From positions 141,319 to 205,318 of the forward strand of contig NZ_JNYJ01000014.1 of the NCBI RefSeq assembly GCF_000716715.1: a stretch of DNA of 64,000 bases. Direction: 5' to 3'. The position numbers and the translations under genes were made by a program. The stretch is from Dactylosporangium aurantiacum (lineage in GTDB: Bacteria > Actinomycetota > Actinomycetes > Mycobacteriales > Micromonosporaceae). The number at the start of each line of letters is the position of its first letter. Within the stretch, counting starts at the first letter, position 1. The notes below the pieces were generated by a model that worked only from the letters and a program-made list of their open reading frames with translations, did no database searches and was not told where the DNA came from. Below, piece after piece: positions 52,215 to 61,000 of the stretch.

Positions 52215-54338
52215 TCAGCCGTTGCGGACCGGCAGCCGGACGACCATCCGGGTGCCCGCCGCCGGCGCCGGGACGTGATGGATGCTGCCGTGGTGGCGCT
52301 CCACGATGGCGCGGCTGAGGGCCAGGCCCAGGCCGGCGCCGGGGATGCGCAGGTCACGGGTGCGGGTGGAGCGGTAGAAGCGGGTGAAGATCTGCCGGTG
52401 CTCCGCGTGGGGGATGCCGACGCCGGTGTCGGTGACGGTCAGCTCGGCCACCGCCGGGTTCGGCCGGGTCAGCGTGACGGTGATGCGGCCGCCCGCGACG
52501 CTGTGCCGCACGGCGTTGTCGAGCAGGGCGGTGAGGACCTGCCGCAGGCGGCGCTCGTCGCCGGTGACGACGACCGCCGGGGCCAGGTCCGCTTCCACGG
52601 ACACGCCGGTGCCGGCGGTTCCGGCGGTCATCTCGTCGAGCGCGGCCCGCACGCACGCCGTGAGGTCGACCGGGTCGGCGGCGACGGTGGCGTGCCCGCT
52701 GTCCAGCGCGGCGAGGTCGAGCAGCTCGTCGACGATCTCGCGCAGCGCGGCGCTGTTGCGGGCCATCGCGTCGAGCATGTCCCGGCCGTCGGCGGCGAAC
52801 CCGGCCGCGTCCACGTCGCGCAGCAGGTCGATGTACGCGGAGATGGTGGTCAGCGGGGTGCGCAGCTCGTGCCCGACGAGCGCCAGGTACTCGTCCTTGC
52901 TGCGGGCCAGGGCGAGGGTCAGCTCCTCGGCCCGGCGGCGCTCCAGGAACTGCCCGAGGTGCCCGGCGATGCCGGACAGCAGCACCGCGACCGCGTCGGT
53001 GGGGTCCTGGACCGTGTCGGCGAACCCGGTGAGCACGGCCAGGACCTGCCCGCCCGACGGCACGGGCACGGCCACGCCGGTGCCGCCGGCCGGGCGCGCG
53101 GGGTCCGCGGGGGCGGCGGCCGGATCGGGGTCGTCGGTCCACACGGCGCTGCCCGAGTCCCAGGCCGTGCCGGCCAGGCCGGTGCCGCGGCGCAGCTGCG
53201 CCGGGCCGTCGACGAGCACGCCGGGTGCGGCGTACCGGGCGGCCACGGTCAGCAGGTCGGCGTCGGTGTCCACGAGCCACAGCTCGGCGTGCGACCAGCC
53301 GAGTGCGGTGCCCAGCGCCCGCAGCACCGTGGCGCCGGCGCGTTCGACCGTGTCGGTGGGGGAGAGGGCCTCGGCGACGCCGAGCTGCGCCTGGCGGAAC
53401 CGTTCGGTCCGCCGCCGCTCGGTGACGTCGTGCACGGCGACGACCGCGCCGAGGCGATCCCCGTCCGCGCCGGTGATCGGTTGCGCGTCGACCAGGACGA
53501 TCCGCGGGTGCCGTGCGGGTCGCGGGACGGTGACCTCGATGCCCCGCAGGTGCTCACCGGCGAGGGCCCGCAGCAGCGGCACCGCGTCCGCCGCCGCGGT
53601 GTGCGCGGGGCGGTCCGGGTCGGTGGTGCCGGGCCAGGCGCGCAGGTCCGGGTCGTCGGGCAGCCCGCCGGCCAGTTCCCGGATGGCCTGGTTGGCGAAG
53701 GCGAGCCGACCCTCCGCGTCGCAGGCGGCGACGCCGGACGGCAGGTGCTCCAGCACCGTGTCGAGGAACCGGCGCTGCCGCTCCGCCTCCCGCCGCGCCT
53801 GCTGCTCGGCGACCCTGGCCTGCTGTTCGGCGACGAACGCCGTGCACGCCTGGGCGCCCTCGTCGACCCCGGCCAGCTGCGCGGCCGACCACGAGCGGGG
53901 CTCGCCGTCCATCACCGCGCACACGCCGACGATCTCGCCGGCCGGGTCGCGGATCGGGAAGCCGGCGTACGCGCGGATGCCCACCCGCCGCACCGGCGCG
54001 TCCGGCGGCACCCGCCGGTCGCTCCGCACGTCGTTGACGATCAGCGGATGCCCGTGGCCGATCACCCAACCGGCGAGCGTGGAGCGTGCCGGCGCGCGGC
54101 GGATCGCCTGGAGGCCCTCCGGCAGGCCGGAGCCGCCGGCGACGTACAGCGTGGCGCCGGCCGCGAGATGGATCGTCGCGGTCCGGGCACCCGCGGCGCG
54201 GGCCGTCACCGCGGCGAGCTTGTCCGCGGCGTCCTGCCACAGGCCGCCGGCGGTGAGCTCGAGCTCGGCGAGCGGCTCGCCGCGCACCACGGGTCGCGCC
54301 GGGTCGTCCTCGGCCAGCTGCGGTGTCCGCTCGCCCAT
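52215..54338 (-). CDS. Orphan histidine kinase, GAF-PAS-GAF-HisKA-HATPase
   Basis: 707 residues, no membrane segment. Order: GAF (~25-170), a short helical linker, PAS (~195-310), second GAF (~325-475), HisKA with VGHELRTPLT (His490), and a HATPase with LLDNAVRHS, DTGVGIP and GAGLGLALS. Soluble architecture suggests sensing of a cytosolic signal such as redox, light or a small ligand. No response regulator is adjacent. ATG 54338 has GAGGGAG upstream; TATAGT at 54371-54366 may be the -10. Confidence 0.88.
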   Translation of the reverse strand: MGERTPQLAEDDPARPVVRGEPLAELELTAGGLWQDAADKLAAVTARAAGARTATIHLAAGATLYVAGGSGLPEGLQAIRRAPARSTLAGWVIGHGHPLIVNDVRSDRRVPPDAPVRRVGIRAYAGFPIRDPAGEIVGVCAVMDGEPRSWSAAQLAGVDEGAQACTAFVAEQQARVAEQQARREAERQRRFLDTVLEHLPSGVAACDAEGRLAFANQAIRELAGGLPDDPDLRAWPGTTDPDRPAHTAAADAVPLLRALAGEHLRGIEVTVPRPARHPRIVLVDAQPITGADGDRLGAVVAVHDVTERRRTERFRQAQLGVAEALSPTDTVERAGATVLRALGTALGWSHAELWLVDTDADLLTVAARYAAPGVLVDGPAQLRRGTGLAGTAWDSGSAVWTDDPDPAAAPADPARPAGGTGVAVPVPSGGQVLAVLTGFADTVQDPTDAVAVLLSGIAGHLGQFLERRRAEELTLALARSKDEYLALVGHELRTPLTTISAYIDLLRDVDAAGFAADGRDMLDAMARNSAALREIVDELLDLAALDSGHATVAADPVDLTACVRAALDEMTAGTAGTGVSVEADLAPAVVVTGDERRLRQVLTALLDNAVRHSVAGGRITVTLTRPNPAVAELTVTDTGVGIPHAEHRQIFTRFYRSTRTRDLRIPGAGLGLALSRAIVERHHGSIHHVPAPAAGTRMVVRLPVRNG

Positions 54339-54408
54339 GCACGCTCCCTCGACCGCCCTCGCCCCACTATAAGGGCGTAAAGGCGAAAAAGCGGGCGAGA
54401 CGGTCAGG

Positions 54409-55422
54409 TCACCGGCGCCTGCCACGGCCGCCGAGCCGCCGGACCACCGCCCCGGTCAGCGCCCCGGTCAGCGCCCCGGTCAGCGCCACGGCCCCGAGCG
54501 CGGCGACCGCACCGGCCGGACGCGGCAGCCGCTGCCGCCCCCAGCTGCCGTGCACGGTGTGCGTCGAGGCCGGCAGCGGCGCCAGCACGTTGCCCGGGGT
54601 CGGCGCTACCGGCTCGCGGGACAGCCCGCCGGCGCGCATCAGCGGCCCCACGAGCAGGTCGTACAGGCCCGGCAGCGCGGTGAACGCGACCCGGGTGACC
54701 AGGTCCGCGGCGCCGACCGTGAGCATCGCCCGCGGCCGGCGGGCGCAGCGCAGGATCGCGCGGGCGACCTTCTCCGGCGGGTCCACCGGCGGCGGCGGGC
54801 GCCCGACCCGCCCGGCGAAGTTCGCGGCGTTGCGGTAGATCGGTGTGTTGACCGCCCCGGGCGCGACCAGGCACACGTGGATGCCGGGCGCGTCGCGGGT
54901 CTCCTGCCGCAACGACCGGACCAGCCCCTTGAGCCCCCACTTGCTCGCCACGTAGGCGCTCATGTACGGCGCGACGATGCTGCCCAGCAGCGAGCCGGCG
55001 AGGATCAGCACCCCTCCCCGCTGCGCCCGGAACCGGGCCAGGGCCACCCGGGCGACCGCGGCGGCGCCGAGCAGGTCGGTATGGACCACCCGGTCGAAGA
55101 TGCCGGCCGGGACGTCCTCGAACCGGCCGTAGACCATGACCGCCGCCGTGTGCACCCACACGTCGACGCCGCCGAACTCCGCCACGGCGGCCGCGGCGAC
55201 CTCGTCCAGGGTCTCCGGCCGGGTCACGTCGGCGGTGACGACCCGCACCGGCGCGCCCGCCGCCCGGCACTGCGCGGCGACCGCGTCCAGGGCCGGCCGG
55301 GACCGCGCCGCGAGCACCAGGCGGTCCCCGGCCTCGGCGAACGCCCGCGCCGCCGCGAGACCGACGCCGCTGGACGCGCCGGTGATGACGACGGTCCGCG
55401 GCCGCCCGATGTGATCACCCAC
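54409..55422 (-). CDS. Short-chain dehydrogenase with C-terminal membrane helix
   Basis: 337 residues from a GTG. Classical SDR core: TGASSGVGLA for NADP, Ser (AGSLLGS), YVASK as the catalytic Tyr/Lys. After ~260 residues the chain continues with a linker and a hydrophobic helix (AVAALGAVALTGALTGALTG), then RRLGGRGRRR, so it is probably membrane-tethered. The helix is encoded by a 12-base triplicated DNA unit. It belongs to the SDR group often found in stress regulons. GGGTAA just upstream is a possible sigma-B -10. Confidence 0.85.
   Translation of the reverse strand: MGDHIGRPRTVVITGASSGVGLAAARAFAEAGDRLVLAARSRPALDAVAAQCRAAGAPVRVVTADVTRPETLDEVAAAAVAEFGGVDVWVHTAAVMVYGRFEDVPAGIFDRVVHTDLLGAAAVARVALARFRAQRGGVLILAGSLLGSIVAPYMSAYVASKWGLKGLVRSLRQETRDAPGIHVCLVAPGAVNTPIYRNAANFAGRVGRPPPPVDPPEKVARAILRCARRPRAMLTVGAADLVTRVAFTALPGLYDLLVGPLMRAGGLSREPVAPTPGNVLAPLPASTHTVHGSWGRQRLPRPAGAVAALGAVALTGALTGALTGAVVRRLGGRGRRR
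54451..54486 (-). repeat. 12-base minisatellite in the SDR gene
   Basis: Three exact copies of CCCGGTCAGCGC, encoding repeated Leu-Thr-Gly-Ala in the C-terminal membrane helix. Copy number could vary in frame. Confidence 0.8.
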
Positions 55423-55508
55423 GCTGCCCGGTTACCCGGGCGGGACGGCCCTACCCAAATCGACGCAGCGGCGTGGCGCCGCCCCTCGGCGGCGCCACGC
55501 CGGGCGGC

Positions 55509-57863
55509 TCACCGGACCGGTTGGATGCCGGTGCCGAGCTGCTGGTCGCCGACGTTCTTGCGCGGGGCGAACGTCGCCTTCGGCGTATTCAGGGCGGTCA
55601 GCGTCTCGTCGAGGAAGTCGCGCCAGATCATGCCCGGCAGGGTGCCGCCGAGGATCTTCGCGCCGGCGCGGTCGACGATCTTCCGCTCCTCGGCCTTGTT
55701 GCCGACCCAGACCGCGACGGCCAGCCCGTTGTTGCGGCCGGCGGGGTCGCTGGCGGTGTAGCCGACCATCCAGGCGTGGGCGTTGTCGGTGGTCGGCCCG
55801 AGCTGCCACGACCCGGCGATGCCGGCGACCTGGCGGCCGTCGCGCAGTTGCAGCCCGTAGTGCTGCGGCACGCCCTGCAGGACGGCGGTGAGGTCGTCGG
55901 CCATCGGCTCGGTGAAGCCCGGGATCCGGGCCGGCTTGACCGCCGCGGTGTAGGTCTTCCTGCCGTCCTGCCAGACCTCCTGCAGGAAGTGCGTCCTGGC
56001 CGCGACGCCCCGCGCGGCGAACGTGGCCATGCCGGCGGCCTGGTCCAGCACGGTCACCGGGTACTGGCCGAGGGCGACCTCCGTGTTGAAGAACTTCGGG
56101 AAGACGGCCTTGCCGTCATTCTTGGTCAGGTCGACCTTCATCTGCCGCTGGTCGACGTTCGCCCACAGCTGCGTGATGCCCGCCGCGCGCGCCGTGTCGA
56201 TCACCTGGCCGGGGCCGACCTTCTCGGCGAGGCCGAAGAACGGCGTGCGCAGCGCCATGACCGTCGACTCCTCCAGGGTGCACCAGGTGGGCGACCCCGA
56301 CGCGCAGGCCGGCGAGCCCTCGCTGTTCTCGCCGGCGTTGCGCACCGCGTTGTTGTTCCGGCCGGTGCGGCCGCTGGCCGGGAAGTCCTGCGGCGACGAG
56401 CCGTTCCAGTACGAGCCGGTCGTGTACCCCTGCTTCAGGCCGGCGGCGAGCGTGTACGCGTGGAACGTGGCGCCCGCCGGGTGCCCGCCGCAGCACGAGT
56501 CCTGCCCGTCGCTGAGCACGGGGTCGGCGTAGAAGCCGGCGTAGTCGCCGCCGTAGCCGGTGTCGCCGCCGTAGTAGGCCTTGACCGCGCCGGTGCCGGG
56601 CTCGACCGCGACGAGGGCCGCCTGCAGGTTGGTGGGCTGGTCGCTCATGTTCGACCCGGCGGTGCGGCTCGCCTCGCGCACCGCGATCTGCTGCGCCTTC
56701 TGGTCGATCGTGGTGACGATCTTCAACCCGCCGTCGCGGAGGCGGTCGAAGTGCTTCCGGCCGTCCGGGGCGGTGTCCTCGTACAGCAGCCGCCCGGTCT
56801 TCGGGTCGGTCAGCGCGGCGACCTCGCCGAGCACGTGGTGCACGATCAGCCCTTCGGGCCGGTCCATGCCGGAGCTGCCGAGCAGGGTGACCGAGTTCGC
56901 CCGCGCCTCGGCGGCGGTGAGGACCTTCGCCGGGTAGGCCGTCTTCACGTCGGCCTCGGCCGGCGCCACGAAGTTGAGCTTGGTCAGCTGCCGCTTGACC
57001 TGGTCGAAGCGCGCCCGGGCCCGCTGCGGGTCCACCGTCGGGTCGAACGGGCTGCCCTTGCCGTCGGTGCCCTCCGGCTGGTCGATCAGCCCGGCCAGCA
57101 CCATGCCCTCGGCGAGCGTGAGGTCCTTGGCGGGTTTGCCGAAGTACGCCTGCGCCGCGGCCTGGATGCCGTAGGCGCCCCGGCCGAAGTAGACGATGTT
57201 GAGGTACATCGCCAGGATCTGGTCCTTGCTGTACTGCTCGTTGAGCTTGGTGGCGATGACCGACTCGCGCAGCTTGCGCGCGTACGACCCGCCCTCCAGG
57301 TCCGCCCACTGCCGCGCGTACTGCTGGCTGATCGTCGAGGCGCCGCGGTCGCCGTCACCGGCGAGGTGGTTCCACGCCGCGCCGGCCGCGTCGCCGTAGT
57401 CGACGCCGCTGTTGCTGTAGAACGTCTCGTCCTGGGCCGCGACGACCGCGTGCTGCACGTCGACCGGGATGTCCTGGATGGGGACCACGGTGCGGTTCGT
57501 GTCGCCGACGCGCGCCATGGGCGTCGCGCCGTCGGCGTAGTAGATCGTCGTCGTCTGCCGCAGGTCGACGTCCTCGGGCAGCGCGACGCTGTCGTAGTAG
57601 TACGTGCCGCCGGCGCAGCCGAGCCCGGCGAGGACGGTGAGCACCAGCAGCGTGACGAGCAGCCGCCTGCGCCAGCGCGACCGCCGCTTCCCGGCCGGTG
57701 GCGCGGCGCTGCCGGCGGCGCCGGCGCCCGCCGCGGCGGAGTCGGCCTTGCCGTCCGCCGCAAGGTCGATCACGGACGGCGACGCGCCGGTCGTGTCCTG
57801 CGGCGTGTCGTCCGCGGCTGGCGGCGGGGTGGAAGGGCTGGTCCGGTCGTTGTCGTCGTCCAC
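55509..57863 (-). CDS. Class A penicillin-binding protein with degenerate active sites
   Basis: 784 residues from a GTG. A disordered acidic N-terminus, a basic stretch and one membrane helix (68-82) precede the GT51 domain (~130-300) and a transpeptidase domain (~380-760). In GT51 motif 1 the usual ED reads QD (Gln144), while motifs 2 (GASTISQQ) and 3 (RKLRE) are kept. In the transpeptidase domain SxxK is A465-T-F-H468, SxN is A537-L-R539 and KTG is I682-A-G684. By all known PBP chemistry it should not acylate beta-lactams. It may be a structural or regulatory pseudo-PBP. Overall fold-level conservation argues against recent decay. Confidence 0.9.
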   Translation of the reverse strand: MDDDNDRTSPSTPPPAADDTPQDTTGASPSVIDLAADGKADSAAAGAGAAGSAAPPAGKRRSRWRRRLLVTLLVLTVLAGLGCAGGTYYYDSVALPEDVDLRQTTTIYYADGATPMARVGDTNRTVVPIQDIPVDVQHAVVAAQDETFYSNSGVDYGDAAGAAWNHLAGDGDRGASTISQQYARQWADLEGGSYARKLRESVIATKLNEQYSKDQILAMYLNIVYFGRGAYGIQAAAQAYFGKPAKDLTLAEGMVLAGLIDQPEGTDGKGSPFDPTVDPQRARARFDQVKRQLTKLNFVAPAEADVKTAYPAKVLTAAEARANSVTLLGSSGMDRPEGLIVHHVLGEVAALTDPKTGRLLYEDTAPDGRKHFDRLRDGGLKIVTTIDQKAQQIAVREASRTAGSNMSDQPTNLQAALVAVEPGTGAVKAYYGGDTGYGGDYAGFYADPVLSDGQDSCCGGHPAGATFHAYTLAAGLKQGYTTGSYWNGSSPQDFPASGRTGRNNNAVRNAGENSEGSPACASGSPTWCTLEESTVMALRTPFFGLAEKVGPGQVIDTARAAGITQLWANVDQRQMKVDLTKNDGKAVFPKFFNTEVALGQYPVTVLDQAAGMATFAARGVAARTHFLQEVWQDGRKTYTAAVKPARIPGFTEPMADDLTAVLQGVPQHYGLQLRDGRQVAGIAGSWQLGPTTDNAHAWMVGYTASDPAGRNNGLAVAVWVGNKAEERKIVDRAGAKILGGTLPGMIWRDFLDETLTALNTPKATFAPRKNVGDQQLGTGIQPVR

Positions 57864-58021
57864 GTGCCCACCCCGTCGTCGCGCCGGTCGTCTGATCGAT
57901 CGCCACGGATAGTACAAAAGTGCCCGGGCTTCGGCTGCCCCACGGCGCCGGCACCCGGCCGGCAACCGGCGTTCACCCGGCCGCGCGTCAAGGCGGCGCC
58001 GGGAGTGCCGATAGGTGGTCC

Positions 58022-61000
58022 ATGACCAACCGCGGCCGACGGCGTTCCTCCCGATTCCTGGCACTGCTGATGCTGGCGGTGCAGGGGGCGATGCTCGCCC
58101 TCGGCGTCGAGCCGGCCCACGCGGCGGGGCCCGGCGCGGTCGTCACCGACGCCGGGTGCGTCACCACGCTCGCCGCGCGCACCGACGACGGATCATCGGG
58201 TCCGGTGCCGCTCGGCTTCCCGGTCAACTTCTTCGGCACGACGTACAGCAGCATGTACGTCAACAACAACGGCGACGTCACGTTCGGCAGCCCGTACACC
58301 GGCTTCTCCGGCCTCAACCTGGCCGCGTTCGGCAGCCCGATCATCGCGGTCGCGTTCTTCGACGTCGACACCCGCGCGGCGGGCACGTCACCGGTGTCCT
58401 ACGGCCCGGTCACCTACGGCGGGCGGCCCGCGTACTGCGTCAACTGGGTCGACGTCGGCTACTACAACAACGGCGCCGACCGGCTCAACAGCTCGCAGCT
58501 CATCCTCGTGGACCGCGCCGACACCGGCGCCGGCAACTTCGACATCGTCATGAACTACGACCGGCTGGCGTACGAGCCGGCCGGCGGGCTGACCGTCGGC
58601 TACTCCAACGGCACCTTCACCTACGTGTACCCGGGCTCCGGCGCCGCCGGGGCGCTCGTCGACGCCAACACCGCCACCGGCCTGGTGCACAACTCCGGCG
58701 GCAGCGGCCACGCGGGCCGGTACGTGCACCAGGTCCGCGGCGGCCAGCCGAGCCCGCCCGGCGCGCAGACCATCGACTTCCCCGCGCCCGGCGACGTCAC
58801 GTACGGCGCCGCGCCGTTCACCGTCGCCGCCACCGCCAGCTCGGGCCTGCCGGTCACGCTCACCGCGTCCGGGGCGTGCACCGTGTCCGGCGCGACGGTG
58901 ACCGTCACCACCGCCGGCGCCTGCACCCTGACCGCGAGCCAGGCCGGCGACGGCACGTACACCGCGGCCGCACCGGTGACCCGGACGCTGCAGGTGGCCA
59001 AGGCGCCGGTGGCCGTCTCCCTCGCCGGGCTCGCCCAGACCTACGACGGCACCGGCCGCCCGGTCACCGCGACCGCCGCCCCGGACCCCGGCTCCGGCAC
59101 GATGACCGTCACCTACGACGGCTCGGCGACGCCGCCGGTCCACGCCGGCACCTACGCGGTGCAGGCCACGTACACCTCCGCGACGCATGCCGGCACCGCG
59201 TCGGGCACCCTCGTCGTCGGCCGGGCCGCGCAGACCGTCACGTTCCCGGAGCTGGCCGGCCGCAGGTTCGGCGGCGACCCCGTCCACCTCGCCGCGTCCA
59301 GCGACGCCGGGCTGCCCGTCGGCTACGAGGCCGGCGGCCCGTGCACCGTCGACGGGGTCACGCTGCACGTCACCGGCGTCGGCCAGTGCACCGTCACCGC
59401 CACCCAGGCCGGCGACGCCGACCATGCCGCCGCCGCGCCCGCCACCCGGTCCTTCGCCGTGGCCAAGGGCGTCGCCACGATCACCCTCGGCGGCCTGTCG
59501 CAGGTGTACAGCGGTGCCCCGCGCCCCGCCACGGCGAGCGCCGAACCGGCCGGCGCCGGCACCGTCCACGTCACGTACGACGGGTCCGCCACGCCGCCGG
59601 TCGCGGCCGGCACCTACCGGGTCGTCGCCACCGTCGACGGCCCGCGCTACCAGGGCACGCTCACCGCCACCCTCACCGTCGCCAGGGCCGCCCAGGAGGT
59701 CGCGTTCGCCGACCTGTCCGCCGCGACGTTCGGCGACGCGCCGCGCCCCCTGCACGCCGAGGCCACGTCCGGCCTGCCGGTCCGGTTCACCGGCACCGGC
59801 AGCTGCGAGGTGCGCTCGGGCACCCTCGCGTACGTCCGCGGCGGCGAGTGCGTCGTCACCGCGCACCAGGACGGTGACGGCGACCGGCTCGCCGCGCCCG
59901 CCGTGACGCGCTCCGTCGAGGTCGCCCGGGCGGTCCAGGCCGTGACGCTCAGCGCGCCGGCCCGGCTCACCGTCGGCGGCGCCGCGGCCGCCGTCACCGC
60001 CACCTCCAGCGCCGGCCTGCCGGTGCGGCTCACCGCCGCCGGCCCCTGCGAGCTGCGCACCGCCGCCGGCGGCGGCGTCCTCGCCGCGGCGCACGCCGGC
60101 ACCTGCACCGTCACCGCCGCGCAGCCCGGCGACGACGGCCACCTGCCGGCGACCGCGGCCACCGCCACCACCCGTGTCGAGCGCGGCACCGCGACCCTGC
60201 ACGTGCGCGGCCTGGCGCAGGTCGCCGACGGCGGGCCGCACCCGGCGCTGGTGCACACCACCCCGGCCGGGCTGGCCGGCACCTCCGTCACCTACGACGC
60301 GCTCGGCCAGGCGCCGAGGGCCGCCGGCACGTACCGGGTCGTCGCCACCCTCGACAACCCCGACTGGGTCGCGGCGCCGGTCGTCGCGCGGCTCACCGTG
60401 GCCCAGCCGGCCGCCGTGCCGGTGCGGGACCCGGCGACCGGGGCGCGCCCGGCGCTCACCCCGAGCCAGGCCCTGTCCACCCTCGGCGGCGCGCCCGACC
60501 AGGTCACCGTCACGCCCGCCGCCGGCGGCGGCGTCACGCTCACCGGCGCCGGGTTCACCGCCGCGGTCGCCGCGATCGGTCCCGGCGGCACCCGGCAGGC
60601 GGCCGGCGCGGACGGCCGGCTCGTCGTGGACCGCAAGCACCAGGTGTCGGTGTCGATGACCGGTTTCGCCGTGAAGACCCGCGCCGACGTGTGGCTGTTC
60701 TCCGACCCGGTCCTCATCGGGCAGGTGACCACCGACGCGCACGGCGCCGTCGAGGCCCGCCTGCCGGTGCCCGCGTCACTGCCGACCGGCCAGCACGCGC
60801 TGCAGGTCAACGGGGTCACCGCCGACGGCACCCAGCGCTCCCTGAGCGTCGGGCTGCTCCTCGTCGACGACCCGGCGACCACCCCGACCACCCCGACTGC
60901 CGCGGTGCCGGCCGGCGGCGGTACGCGCCCGCCGGTCGCGGCACCGGACCTGTCCGGCGGCGGCGACGTGCTCGCCCAGTTCCCGGCGTACCTGCCGGCG

